Part shown: positions 27,096-38,154 of the stretch, piece by piece
Position numbering within the stretch: position 1 is the first letter of the stretch
Layout of the letters: every line of letters begins with the position of its first letter
Assembly (NCBI RefSeq): GCF_037893015.1
Contig: NC_133658.1
Span: 13,422,486 to 13,486,485 of the forward strand
From: Macrotis lagotis
Lineage: Eukaryota; Chordata; Mammalia; Peramelemorphia; Peramelidae
DNA length: 64,000 nt
Direction: 5' to 3'
Translations under genes and position numbers: made by a program
Notes under the pieces: model-generated
The model's input: only the letters and a program-made list of their open reading frames with translations
Database searches by the model: none
Told to the model about the DNA's origin: nothing

Positions 27096-28139
27096 AATGT
27101 CATTTTTGTGTTTATGGATTAGAATAATTGTTGAACTATGACTGGTAAAAATTTTGTTGCATTACATTCTGGAATTGAATCTAGTGGGACCCTCTTAGCG
27201 ATATCTGTTTCCTTTGGTCCTGGATTAGAAAATCTTATGGCAGGCAGAGCAAAATGAATGAAAGACAGCTGCTATGATTGACACATTTACTATGTGATAG
27301 ATCATAGCCCATTGAAGCCTAAGATTTAGGATCAGAGGGGCCACAGGTTGCATAGATTTTGTCAATTCTTCATGCATCATGGTTTCACAGTTTTGAGTAA
27401 TTGCTCTACCGATAGAGATGGGAAGTCCCTCCTCCCTTTAGCATGTTGTCTTCATGAATCGACTGACTATTAAAAATAACATATGAACCCCAGAGCTCCT
27501 TTCCCTTGTAAGATTCTAAGAATGTAGTTTAACCCATCCTTGATAAGTTCAGAGGGCCTCATATTTGAAGAACGTGGAGTTGCAGAGACATATATGGGCA
27601 CAGTCTAAGAAACAGAAATTCCTCACCGTAAGAGATATTCCAAAATGGAGTGGTCTTTCTCAGTGTGATCTCAGAGGATTCTGAGACCTCTGCCAGCTGA
27701 GATTCTCTACCTGGCAACTCACAAATATGTAGGCTATTTCCAGGTGTTTATTCAAATCCTTGACATCTTGGAAATGTTTTGCATTTTGTCACTTGCTGGT
27801 CTACTCTGCAAAATATGAGAGTCACCCCCAAAATCTGAGGAGCAAAGATGGTGGACTTAATCAGAGATTGTAGGTTATAATAGACTTCAAGGGGAAAGAA
27901 GCATGGGCCCTGATTTTCCATAGGGGAAACTGAGGACAACTAGGTCAATTGAATTGCTTTTGTTAATAAGTGACAGAAGGAGTATTTGAACTCTGTCCAT
28001 TTGACCCAGGTCAGTGCATTTTCTATTATTACTATTGGAACATTCTTGTTCAAAATCATTAGTTAAGGTACTGATTTCTGAAGAGACTGGGATCGAGACC
28101 TTATACAAAATATAGAATTACCCCTTTCCCCTCTCTGAC
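27096..28139. other. Intron-like, unassigned
   Basis: Unique-looking sequence. Short minus-strand frames at 27748-28108 match nothing known. No repeat named. Confidence 0.35.
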
Positions 28140-28335
28140 ACTGCCATGGAGGTATCTCATGCATCTATTATTGCAGTAGCTTGGCTACCTTAAATCTCTC
28201 CTCCCTCCTTGCCATCCTTCACTCAGCTATCAATGTGAGGTTTCTTAAAATGCAGGTCTGAGCATTTCATTCCCTACTCTACGAATTCCAATGGCTTTTG
28301 TATCACCTCTGAAATATAATATAAATCAACAGAGT
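28140..28335 (+). mobile_element. L2 fragment
   Basis: TATTGCAGTAGCTTGGCTAC, CTCCTTGCCATCCTTCACTC, AAAATGCAGGTCTGAGCATT and CGAATTCCAATGGCTTTTGT follow the L2 order 'ctgcaatagcctg ... aaagcacaggtctgaccatgtcac ... ctccaatggctcc'. Confidence 0.65.
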
Positions 28336-28369
28336 TCATAGAAAAGAGCAAATAAATGCTAGTTGTTGC

Positions 28370-28490
28370 TATGATTGTTGTTATTAAGTGACCTATTCAG
28401 GGTCGCACAACTGGTAAATGTTGAAATCTGAATTTGTTCTCAGGGCTTCCTTTTCCATAACCAGTAAAATAACAATTTAAGCTACCATTC
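28370..28490 (-). mobile_element. MIR-type SINE head
   Basis: TTAAGTGACCTATTCAGGGT, then CGCACAACTGGTAAATG and a degraded box-B region are the reverse complement of the tRNA-like head. Confidence 0.5.
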
Positions 28491-28629
28491 TTTCAGATTT
28501 CTCCAGTCCCCATACTGGGGACTTGAGAAAAAAAGATAAACAATTAACAAAAAGTTAATACTCCAATACAGTTCCTAAATAATGATACTATGGCAACATC
28601 TACCACTTCATCCCTCAATTGACTATAAT

Positions 28630-28965
28630 TATCTCTTCTCCTTCACCAAGGTTAGTCATTAAATTTGCTCACTTAGGCTGCTTTTAGTGATTTTTCCCAT
28701 TCATAATCTTGTATATATTGTGCATAATAGTTTTTTGGTCTTTCTTCACTTCACATCAGTTCTTACATGTTTTCAAACGTTTTGGAGGAATTACACATTC
28801 TTGCTAGTTGTAATACTAAAATATCTCTCCCTTCATATATGGACATTTTTCTTCAGTGAATAGACCCCCCATATTTTCTAGCCAATTCTTTGTGACCATG
28901 GAAAATGCTTCTAGAATTTTTATACTATATTCATGTATCTAAACACTTATATATGTGTGTGCAGG

Positions 28966-29005
<40 letters not shown>

Positions 29006-29425
29006 TATAATTTATGTATATGTGTATGCATTTATATATGTGTATTTATATATGGGTAGGTTTATATACATATAATGTATATAAACCTTCCTTTTATCAT
29101 CTTTAATCTCTTTGGAGAGCATGGCCTAAAGTATGATGACTTGTTCAAAGGGAATAGATGACTCTATCATTTTTTCCACATAGGAAACCCTTTTCCAAAA
29201 TAGCTGAATCAATTCATAATGCCACTAATGATGACCGTGTCCCTCTCTTCCCATAGTCCTCTAACATTAACTGTCCTTTTTGCCAGTGACTTCTTCCCAG
29301 TTTGTCAGGTCTTGATTGCTACTTAGTGTCGGTGATGGGGAGAGTCATCTTATGCTGGCACCCTTTCAAGGCTGACTTATCAGGTGTCTCTGTTTTAAAA
29401 TTGATGCAATTAGAAATTCAGCTAC
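28630..29425 (-). mobile_element. L1 3' region fragment
   Basis: On the plus strand the order of blocks is TCTTGTATATATTGTGCATA, CTTCACTTCACATCAGTTCT, CCAATTCTTTGTGACCATGG, TCAAAGGGAATAGATGACTC, CCAAAATAGCTGAATCAATT, CATAATGCCACTAATGATG, CCTCTAACATTAACTGTCC. This is the antisense of the marsupial L1 3' end. A (TA)n tract at about 28966-29010 has expanded inside it. Confidence 0.68.
28966..29010. repeat. (TA)n microsatellite
   Basis: TA repeats with one TATG interruption, inside the L1 fragment. Confidence 0.93.
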
Positions 29426-29842
29426 TTTTTAAAAGGAGATCTCTATTTCCCGTTCCTTTTCCTTATTAGTGTCACACGCAGTGGTGCCTTTGAGTTGTTA
29501 GGTAGATGTATCAGCCTAAATACCCCTAGCAGGAAGTTTATTGAAAATCAACACAAATCAAAGTCCATTATGAGTTCAGTGTCCCTGAAGAAACAATTAA
29601 ACCATGGTGACAGCTTGGGAGGTCCCTGGAGACTAAAACAAGAGTTGGAGATGGAGACCATTACGACTACAGTATCAAACCATGAATGGACAAGGAAGAC
29701 AGAATTATTTTCTCACTCATATAGGCATATCCAATAACATTTTGTGAAAAAAAAAAGTTGTAGTTGACAGAATCCACGTGGGTTCAAAGAGAAGGATGCC
29801 TTCTTAATGGAAAGGGAAGTTATATTTTTGTCTTTATATTGC
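29426..29842. other. Intron-like, unassigned
   Basis: An 80-codon plus-strand frame at 29495-29737 has no recognisable similarity and no gene-like context. Confidence 0.35.
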
Positions 29843-30015
29843 CATTTGTGATCTATAGTGGGCACCATATAAGTGATTCTTGAATCATATGGAATGGAAT
29901 AGATTACATCAAAACCCTAAGGAGAGGTCTAGACACTAGACTTGTTCCTGACTTGTAGTAGGCACTTGAATCAAATAGAATGAAATACATTGAATCAAAG
30001 CCCTAAGGAGAGGTC
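29843..30015. repeat. Two-copy local tandem duplication
   Basis: CCCTAAGGAGAGGTC occurs at 29915-29929 and again at 30001-30015, 86 bp apart. The flanking blocks also correspond (TTGAATCATATGGAATGG and TTGAATCAAATAGAATGA; AGTGGGCAC and AGTAGGCAC), with a 14-base length difference. Confidence 0.8.
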
Positions 30016-30717
30016 CTATGGAAACAAAGGAGGAAAAAACAGTCACGTTGTAATGGGTATTGATCCCTGGGCCTCATTGTGATTTGGCCTACAGTTCCCA
30101 TTGAGTTTGCACTCCACCTTCATCTACTTTTTCATTCAAGTTAAGGAGGACAGCAGGGCAAAGGACCTTTCATGTAACGAATTGGTGAAGTGTAGCTGCT
30201 TATTTCCAAGGTACATGACCAAGAAAAGGAGCCAGACACATGGTCTAAGATGGGGGAACAATTAATGTTGCATTCCATTTAAGTCAACATACTCCATTGT
30301 TACAGGTACTGTTCAAGAGACTTGGGAAACAATTGTAGAATCCTCATCCTTGAGGAATTTGTATTCAAAGTCGAAGGATATGGTTCAGTTCTGCACTCCA
30401 TGGCAGATAATGCACCCCAAAGTAAATTGAGGAGAAATGCTCTAATGACCAAAATTACTAATCTACTTAAAGTCTTGATAAAGTGAGAGGTTTGCTTTGC
30501 CAATAGGAAATGAAAACTCATGAGATTTCCCATAGCACATGCATATGCATACACACAAACACAGACACACATTTTTACATGTGCATGCCTATATATAAAC
30601 ATGTATATTTATTTCATACATATATGGTATGCCTGAATATATATTTACATCCATATTCATATGCAAATAATATATATTTGTAATTATGTATGCATATATA
30701 TGTATGCATGTATTATA
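30016..30717. other. Intron-like, with an L2 relic
   Basis: A minus-strand L2 relic is likely at 30285-30375 (GTACTGTTCAAGAGACTTGG, CTCATCCTTGAGGAATTTGT). TATATG-rich sequence at 30590-30717. Confidence 0.4.
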
Positions 30718-30960
30718 TCATTGTTGTGTTTTCATTTTTGAAGAGGACCAAGGACATCCCATGCTGATGTCTTGACTTATGAGTGAATTGGCTTTAAATG
30801 AGGCAGAGTTGCATGGAGTCCTTAGACTCACTCTGTGTTGCAGAGTCATTGAAATCCAGTGGCAAATGCAGTGAATGACACTGGCATCTTCCATGTCTAC
30901 CCAAGCTCTAAGACCTTCACGGTGCCTACTTCGACTGTTTTCATGGCCCTTGGAAAAAAT
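30718..30960 (-). mobile_element. Composite SINE tail, minus strand
   Basis: Starts TCATTGTTGTGTTTTCATTT then TTGAAGAGGACCAAGGACAT and continues through AATTGGCTTTAAATGAGGCA, ACTCACTCTGTGTTGCAGAG and ATCCAGTGGCAAATGCAG. It is the reverse complement of the tail seen complete at 44516-44822. The tRNA-like head is absent, so only the 3' part was inserted or retained. Confidence 0.72.
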
Positions 30961-32210
30961 TGGTCTCATGCACCAAATCTGCCAGGGGAAGTGTTTGGGT
31001 TAAAAATCTCCCCAAGTCACTGAATAATTTGAATTGTGTTGGTTAATTTTAACTGGATTTATCCCATTTCCCATTATGCTTTGCTAGATTTTGTCTACTG
31101 AACATGCCATAGCCTCTTGGAACCATAGGTGAGAGTGGAATGAAAGATGGACACCAAAGATGGATGAATAGTCCCGAAAAGGCTTTGGCAAACCCCCTCA
31201 TCAGAGGTACTAGGCCTCCTGAATAATCTCCCATAGACAAGCACACACACACACACACACACACACACAACACACACACACACAAAAAACCCCCAAAAAA
31301 CAAAAAAAAAATACTTCAGAGACCTCTCCTATGTGCACACACTCATGCAAAATTTTTTGCATGCAAAATTTAATAATTTCTCCTAAAAATTCTGAGAGCT
31401 TAAGGAAAACTGCATTTGAAGAAGTTATATATACATCCAGTCCAATACTCTGCCTCTATAAATAGACTATAATATTGAGCAAAATATATCACTTATTTAC
31501 CGTATCAAGTTCAAAAAGTCAGCAATACATACTGAGCAGTGCAACCTTGTCTTAAAATTATACAAAGTGATAGAAAATCTTCTAGAATGCATATATATTT
31601 GTACATATATTCATATGTATATCTGGATACATACAAATTTATATAAATATATATATATATATATATTGATTTCTATATATTTATACATATATATAGAGAC
31701 TTTATATATGTACATTTGTATATATGTATATGTGTTGTATGTTCTATTCCACCAACCCCTTCAGCACTAGTTTCCTTTATTCATTAGTCTGTTAATGGTC
31801 TCAAATAAGCTTTATTTCTTCTGATTCAGGGAAACCATTTATTCTTCAATAATGTTCAATTTCAAGGTCATCATTTATGATTTTATATTCATTGTCCTTG
31901 ATTTCTAGATGATTTGCTTTCTAGAATCCATCAATTACATTTATTGAATATCTACTATCTTCCAGGTCTTTTGTTAGATATTAGAATTCAATTGTACCTC
32001 CCCACTGGTCACTCAACAAAAAAGAAAAAAAAAAGATTTCTTTCATCAAGGATCTTACAAGTGACTTTTTGTTGAGCTGTCAAAATAGGGGGAGGGATAA
32101 ATCATGTCCACCAATAAATAAATACTGATCTTTGAAAGATAAAGACAATAATTATCTCATGAGTGATGGGGACTGGAAACTGAAGCTTCAAGACAAGTCT
32201 TCTTCAGCCA
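30961..32210. other. Intron-like, with simple repeats
   Basis: A (CA)n run lies at 31239-31284 with a nearby A/C-rich patch to 31310. TATATA/TATATG-rich sequence lies at 31590-31735. No gene; short frames here are repeat-driven. Confidence 0.5.
31239..31284. repeat. (CA)n microsatellite
   Basis: About 22 CA units with one CAA interruption. Confidence 0.95.
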
Positions 32211-32213
32211 TTA

Positions 32214-32406
32214 ACATTAAAGCTCATCATGTGAGCAGCTAGGTGGTGCAGTGGATAGAGCAGAAGTCCTGGTGTCAGGAGAATCTGAGTTCAAATCCAA
32301 ACTCAGACACTCAATAATTGCTGGACTGTGTGACCTTGCCCAAGTAAATTAACCCGATTGCCATAAATAAATAAAAAATTTTAAAAATACATTAAATTTC
32401 ATCATG
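32214..32406 (+). mobile_element. WSINE1/MAR1-type SINE with target-site duplication
   Basis: Head GAGCAGCTAGGTGGTGCAGT then GGATAGAGCAG; box-B region TCTGAGTTCAAATCC; core GTGTGACCTTGCCCAAGTAA; A-rich tail to 32388. Flanking direct repeats of 18 bases (32214-32231 and 32389-32406, ACATTAAAGCTCATCATG) differ at two positions. The A-rich tail fits L1-driven insertion. Confidence 0.92.
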
Positions 32407-32710
32407 AAAGGAATTAGAGATCTCAAAGAGTGGAGATGACTAGGTAGAGCAATTCAGATGCAAATCATGGGGTGAAATTCTCTCTCTTGCCAAAAATTAC
32501 ATGGACAAAGGTTGTGTTGGGGGTGTCCTTAACTCATTAACTCCACCTGGTGTGACCAGAATAAATTATAATACATCATGTCCTTATTCTCCAAATATCA
32601 ATACCAAGATGCCCAGCTCCTCTCCAAGGACTCAGGGAAGCAGAGACAAATAGTGCAGTGACTAACATTTAATTGACCTCTATCTTACCCTGATCTGCAA
32701 CATATGTATA
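32407..32710. other. Intron-like, unassigned
   Basis: No gene or repeat recognised. Confidence 0.3.
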
Positions 32711-32876
32711 TATCTCTATCTCTATCTCTATCTCTATGTCTATGTCTATGTCTATGTCTATCTCTATCTCTATCTCTATCTCTATCTCTATCTCTATCTC
32801 TATCTCTATCTCTATCTCTATCTCTATCTCTATCTCTATCTCTATCTCTATCTCTATCTCTATCTCTATCTCTATA
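32711..32876. repeat. (TATCTC)n hexanucleotide repeat
   Basis: About 27 hexamer units. Four consecutive units near 32736-32759 carry TATGTC instead of TATCTC, a variant block on one side. Long open frames in several phases are produced by the repeat. Confidence 0.97.
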
Positions 32877-33799
32877 TGTGTGTGTATATGTATATATATA
32901 TACATATATAAATATTCTGGGTAGGCATCTATATTCATACATGCAACGTGTATAGATACACACGCTTATACATTTATGATGTATGTATCACGCATACATA
33001 CATAACACAACATATGCACTACATATATGAAGGTTCCCAGAAACCAATGCAAAGGAAAAAAACACTGAAAGAACCCACTGGCTCATCCTGTGAGAATATG
33101 TCATTGTTTGGGTAGATCCATTCTCCCATCTGTTTTTCCATACATATCCATAAATAAATGCTGGTCATCCTTTGGCGACATTTGAGTAAGCCGTCCTCTA
33201 CTATCTTCACATGAAAGGTAAGGTGACTTTTAATGACATTTAAAAAAAATGTTGATTACAATTCCAATTTGGCTTGCAAGAAGTTTGACTTGTTCCTTCC
33301 TCGACTCCTCCCCACTCCCAGCATGCCAAACTCTTTAAGTCAATTCAAATACAATTTATAGATGTTCTCTTTTAATATATCAGCATATGATGTGTTCCAA
33401 GACCTAGGCAAGGTCAACAACCTCTCTAGCCTGTCTCTTCTATCACATTCCTCATTGCTTAGCCTCCATCCACACAATGGTCAGCACTTGCTTGCTGCCT
33501 GCCTCATTAACAGGAAACTCTAATGACTAGAAAGCTTTCTATATGTGGTTTTCATTGGCATAGCAGGTGACCTTATTCTCATTCCTCCCATTTACCCAAT
33601 CAGGGAAATTTGAATTTCATAAGGAACTTTTGGTTAGATTCGGAGACTGGCAAGCCTTAAAAATGGTTTACTCCAGTCCTTTCATTCCTCAGGCCCAGAC
33701 ATTAAAGGGTTTTCAAAAGTCGCAATGGGTAGTGAGTAACAGAGGTAAGGACTGAATGGCTGTTCTCTCTCTACAATTATTCTTTCCACTCTATTGTGC
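32877..33799. other. Intron-like, unassigned
   Basis: TATATG-rich to about 33030, then unique-looking sequence. No gene recognised. Confidence 0.35.
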
Positions 33800-34042
33800 T
33801 ATTGTTGTTCAGTCATTGTAGTCATGTGTGACTGTTTATCACACAACATTTGTGGTTTTCTTGGCACCGATGATGGACTGGAGAGCCAGTTCCTTCTCCA
33901 ATTCATTTTGCAAGTGAAGAAACTGAGGCAACTATGGTTTAGTGACCAGGTTGTCTCCGGTCATATTAGAAACCAGGAAGATAAATCTTTACTTCAGGTC
34001 CAGAACTTTCTCTCTATCTGTACCATATATCTAACTCCAGGT

Positions 34043-34044
<2 letters not shown>
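33800..34044 (-). mobile_element. WALLSI-type composite SINE
   Basis: Plus strand reads TTGTTGTTCAGTCATTGTAG, TGGTTTTCTTGGCACCGATG, TCCTTCTCCAATTCATTTTG, AAGAAACTGAGGCAACTATG, the reverse complement of the element seen in sense at 54722-54955. The last part, the tRNA-like head, runs into the CA tract at 34045. Confidence 0.82.

Positions 34045-34080
<36 letters not shown>
34045..34080. repeat. (CA)n microsatellite
   Basis: About 18 CA units, directly after the SINE head, followed by GATATA repeats to about 34095. Confidence 0.96.
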
Positions 34081-34083
<3 letters not shown>

Positions 34084-34649
34084 TATAGATATAGATGTGT
34101 ATATATACATATAGATATATGAATTGTGGATATATATTCATAAATATAAATGTTTATATATATGCATATGTTTATATTCTTATTAATTAATTCTTTCCTC
34201 CTGGAAAAAATGAAACCAAGTCCCAGCTTTCTCTTTGCCTAAGAAGAGTGTCTTGATGTGCCTGGTAACCTGGCACTGTTTCCCATCTATTCCATAGCAA
34301 TATCTTGAGAGTTCGCAGCAAGCTTATAATTTCAGCTACATTAGTTTTCTATTATTGAATTTCAGTTTGAAATCTTGCTGCAATTTTTTTCCCACTGCTC
34401 CCCTATAATTCTCATCTCTTCTTTCTCTCCTCCCCCCTCCGTCTCTAACATTTTCTCCTAAGGAGCTTCTGTTTTACTCATCTATCAGCCTCCTCTTCTC
34501 TGAAAGAAAGGACCTTCTGTGTTGGCTTCTGTGTTGGCTTGCATTACCCACCCCCCATGGCTACTGGGAGGAAGCTCAGCGGCTTTATTCGCAGAGCCAT
34601 GCTTTCTATGCTTGCTTCCTAGATCATAGAATAACAGGATTCCAGGCAC
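34081..34649. other. Intron-like, unassigned
   Basis: C/T-rich between 34385 and 34500. A 13-base direct repeat GCTTCTGTGTTGG-like occurs at about 34520-34540. No gene seen. Confidence 0.35.
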
Positions 34650-34835
34650 AGAGTAAACTGGGCTAGGATTCAGAAAAGCCTCTGTTCAAATAGACCTCGG
34701 ATGCTTATGAACTGTGTGATCATTAGTTATTCACTCCCCTGTGCCTCAGTTTCCTCATCTGGGAAAAAAAAAAAGAGAAGATTGGAAGCAATGGTGTCTA
34801 AGGATGCATTCAGCTCTATGTTTGTCAATGCTATA
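34650..34835 (+). mobile_element. MIR/CORE-type SINE
   Basis: CTAGGATTCAGAAAAGCCTC in the head, GTGCCTCAGTTTCCTCATCT in the core, and GCATTCAGCTCTATGTTTGT in the tail. An A11 run is inserted after CATCTGGG. Confidence 0.68.
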
Positions 34836-35044
34836 TTTTCCAAATAGACATATCCCATGAATTGATTTGAATCCTGAAGACTTACACTTGAATCCCTCTC
34901 TCCTTTTCTCCTTTATATTGAGATTGTAATTTACCATGCTTTTATCAACATTTCTTCATCTCTCAAATGAAGGCATTTACAAGATGACCACTAATGTCAT
35001 TCTGCTTTAAAGCAAATGGCACTGGGAAAAATGCTCTACAGTTC

Positions 35045-35170
35045 CAAGCTCCTCCTTTTTTATAGAAAAGGAAACAGAAAACTATAAAAGCAAAGTGACT
35101 TCCCCAAAGTCATAAACACACTAAATGGAAGAATAGCGATTTGAACTCATCATCTTTGACAATAAATCAG
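35045..35170 (-). mobile_element. MIR-type SINE relic
   Basis: GGAAACAGAAAACTATAAAA, GTGACTTCCCCAAAGTCATA and GCGATTTGAACTCATCATCT correspond to the antisense core and head. Confidence 0.55.
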
Positions 35171-35269
35171 TTTTTTTCTACACAAAATTTCCTCATGCAG
35201 GAATCCATGAAAACCATATGATAACAGCAAAGAGGATTATAGAGCAATGATTAAGTTCCAAGTCATAAG

Positions 35270-35440
35270 TATTATACTGTTATGATCTCATTTAATCCTC
35301 TCAGCAATCCTGCTACTTAGGTATTATTATTATCTCCATTTTCCAGTTGGCCCAAGTCACACAGCTAGGAACTGTCTGAGACTGGATTTGAACTCAGTAT
35401 TCCTCACTCCAGGTCCAGGATTATACCCCCTGTCTTCCCT
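35270..35440 (-). mobile_element. MIR/CORE-type SINE
   Basis: ATTATTATCTCCATTTTCCA, CCCAAGTCACACAGCTAGGA, GACTGGATTTGAACTCAGTA, CACTCCAGGTCCAGGATTAT are in antisense order. Confidence 0.75.
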
Positions 35441-35682
35441 ACCTGCTTCAGAACAATGAATAGGACAATGAATGAATGGGGACAGAGGTGGAGGACAGAA
35501 TGGTGATGTTAGAGAATGAAACAATGGTTGACAATAGTTTGGTTCATGTGATGATAATGTATATATTAGAATATGTATAAATATCTAGATATATATATGG
35601 ACATATTTGAAAAATTCATTTTAAACTTAGAAAGATAATGAAAGTTTAAGAACAACAATGGTGTGGGGGTGTTTGTGTGTGC

Positions 35683-35684
<2 letters not shown>

Positions 35685-35771
<87 letters not shown>

Positions 35772-35783
35772 AGAGAGAGAGAG
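35685..35783. repeat. (GT)n(GA)n compound microsatellite
   Basis: About 22 GT units pass directly into about 26 GA units with two GGGA interruptions. Confidence 0.97.
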
Positions 35784-35839
35784 GTCAGCAGTGATAGGTG
35801 GGAAAATTGAAGAGAGAAGATTCACCTACTTCTTCCATT

Positions 35840-36245
35840 CACCAGTTTCTATATTTCTATATAGTTTATACAGTATATCTATTTACCTATCTATTTAATT
35901 ATAGAATATCTACATATAGCTTACGTATATCTATTTGCCTATCTGTATCTACATATAGAATATCTCTATTTCTCTATCTACATATAGTATGCCTATATCT
36001 ATTTACCTATCGATATCTATATATAGAATATCTATATTTCTCTACCTATATATATAGTATATCTTTATCTATTTACCTATCTCTAGTTACATATAGAATA
36101 TCTGTTTCTCTATCTCCCTATAGTCTGCCTATATCTATTTATCTTACTATATCTACATATAAAATATCTGTATTTCTATATCTATATATTATATCTATAT
36201 CTATACATATGCATATAAATATACTTCTATCCACATAGCTATATA
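35840..36245. repeat. TATC-derived minisatellite with ~68 bp period
   Basis: Mostly variants of CTATCTATATAT, but a longer period is visible. AGAATATCT-like markers occur near 35903, 35957, 36024, 36094 and 36160, and between them TATTTCTCTATCT, ATAGTATGCCTATATC and TATTTACCTATC recur in the same order. Spacing is 54, 67, 70 and 66 bp. Confidence 0.8.
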
Positions 36246-36249
36246 GCAA

Positions 36250-36465
36250 GAGAGCAGTTATTTTCAGTCATGTCTGAATCTTTGTCACCCTGTTTTGCAT
36301 TTTCTTGGCAAACTTTCCTTCTCCCATTAATTTTACAGATAAGAAGACAAGCAAACAGGATAAAGTGACTTATCCTAGGTCCCATAGCTACAAATTTGAA
36401 CACAGGTCTTCTGACTTCAGACGTTGCATATTATCTACTTTGCCACCCAGCCAGTCACAAATTGA
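36250..36465 (-). mobile_element. WALLSI-type composite SINE
   Basis: TTTTCAGTCATGTCTGAATC, GCATTTTCTTGGCAAACTTT, TAATTTTACAGATAAGAAGA, AAAGTGACTTATCCTAGGTC and TTTGCCACCCAGCCAGTC give the full antisense order from tail to head. Confidence 0.82.
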
Positions 36466-37185
36466 TAGTTAAAAAGTCTTTGTTATTGGATTTAAATATT
36501 TCCCAAAGGTAAGAGTAGCCACATGAGGATAGTGGAACTGTTCAAAGGATAAGATAGAAATCTGAGAACGCAGGGCTGACTTTTTCAAAGACAGAAGGAG
36601 GACCAGGGAGACCTATTCTATAACCGGTGACGAAATTCTGCTCTGTAATAACCCTGAGTAGCTAGCTTGACAGTCAGGAGATGTTGTTGGATGTTCACTA
36701 ACAGAATCCTATATGCTCCTTAGAGACAGGAAGGTGAGGTCAACAGGATGTGCTTTAAATTTGCTAGATTGGAACTGTCCCTGTTCATCTCCAGGCAAGC
36801 AAGGAAAGAGTATAGGAATTACTATGGGCTTGAGGGATTCATTTGCTTTCTTGTCTCAGATGCTGGGGTAGAATTAATGGGGGTGGGAAGAAATGCAATG
36901 CACCAAAAGGTAAATCAAAATTCAATTATCTATGATTACAGGAAAAAAGCTTATCATTTTATGTAATTTGTCAGGAAAAATAGTTTACTTGTAACGCATA
37001 TAGAACAGAAGTTTCTTTTCAGTGGTGTACTTTCCCTCACTGGGTATTCCTTACAGTAAAGAAGGTAGGTGAACTGAGGCCTATCCCTCAATCACAAAGC
37101 CCCTCAAATCCTCAAATACAAAGTATTACTAATAATATCATTTATTAAGATGATTATTGTTCTTTTCTATAGTATATAAACTCCT
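36466..37185. other. Intron-like, unassigned
   Basis: No gene or repeat recognised; a 72-codon frame at 36748-36966 is not similar to anything I know. Confidence 0.35.
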
Positions 37186-37189
37186 ATAT

Positions 37190-37645
37190 TACTATAGCGA
37201 GTGCAACTACAACGGGCTGGACATGTTAAAATGTCAGCTGTACCCATGCCAAAAAATCTATTCTATGGAGAACTCATACAGGGCATGGACTCAAAAGGGG
37301 GTCAGAAGAAGTGAGACCAAGATACCCTGACAGTCTAATTGACGAACTTCAAAATGGATTGTACAGCATGGGAGACACAGGACTGCCCAGCATGTTGTTC
37401 CCTCATCAGTGAGGGAGCTATGCTCTATGAGGAAGGCAGAATTGAAGTAGCTCAAAGACATCAAGACATCAGTAAGTTTAGAGGACCCATCCCAGGTGTT
37501 CATATAGACTATTTGTGCCCAACCTGTGATAAATTGAGCCCATATTGGTCTGACCAACTATAGCAAGACACGCTGCAATTTGTCTCAAACACGATGATGT
37601 CAGTATGGCCTTCTTTGATAATCAAAACCAACCTCCTAACGATAG
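37190..37645 (+). mobile_element. Non-LTR LINE fragment, 3' end (RTE-like candidate)
   Basis: Translation across frames gives ATTTGWTC-like remnants of a 'WAGHVVRMP' region, then TCTATTCTATGGAGAACTCA (FYGEL), GGTCAGAAGAAGTGAGACCA (GGQKKR), ATGGGAGACACAGGACTGCC, and LCPTCDK followed out of frame by a HS-like segment, the relic of a C-terminal zinc-finger-like motif. Several frameshifts and stops are present, so it is dead. The last 45 bases, ending about 37640, match the 3' tail of the composite SINEs at 44516, 51775 and 54060. The clade is uncertain; I call it RTE-like only because marsupial RTE elements are known to lend tails to SINEs. Confidence 0.75.
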
Positions 37646-38039
37646 AGGATATTCACTCTTGTTGTATTCCCAGATCCATGTGAGAATAATCCCTCTACCA
37701 AGGCAGATCTGTTCTATACATGGGGTATAAAGAAAAGTTAAATGACTTGTTCAAAGTCCTATAGTCTGTATGTTTCAAGTAATCAAAAGCTAAGAGATGC
37801 ATAATAAATATCTATTCAAGTGAACTTCAATAGTTTTTGAGTTTTTGAAAGTATTTTATATGGTTCATTAGATATTAGAATGTGTTGTCTTGATTTGTAG
37901 GTTTTGTGTATTGTTCAAAGTAAATAATTTCTTTTTCTTTCTTACTAAAAAGACAGAAAATGCATTAACTGGTAACTTGGACAGATTTGTTGTAACAACA
38001 ACATATTGTAGTTCTTTTTTTTAAATCCCTATATTTGGA
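37646..38039. other. Intron-like, unassigned
   Basis: A weak antisense MIR core (TTAAATGACTTGTTCAAAGT) lies at about 37735-37790. Nothing else seen. Confidence 0.35.
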
Positions 38040-38150
38040 ATCAAAAAAACTTAGATTCTGGTCCTGGACATACTGCTGATTAGCTGTATGACATTAGATA
38101 AGTAAGTTTCCTTTTAGTGTCTCAGTTTCCTCTTATTTCAAGTGAGGAAG
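38040..38150 (+). mobile_element. MIR-type SINE relic
   Basis: TAGATTCTGGTCCTGGACAT, then TGTATGACATTAGATAAGTA and TGTCTCAGTTTCCTCTTATT in sense order. Confidence 0.58.
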
Positions 38151-38154
38151 TTGT

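Noticed and set aside
32669-32963. Open frames of alternating Ile-Glu, Arg-Asp or Ser-Leu
   Set aside because: Translations of the TATCTC hexanucleotide repeat.
37339-37563. 74-codon plus-strand frame with CPTC motif as a possible zinc-finger gene
   Set aside because: It is part of a degraded LINE; neighbouring frames carry the rest of the same protein.
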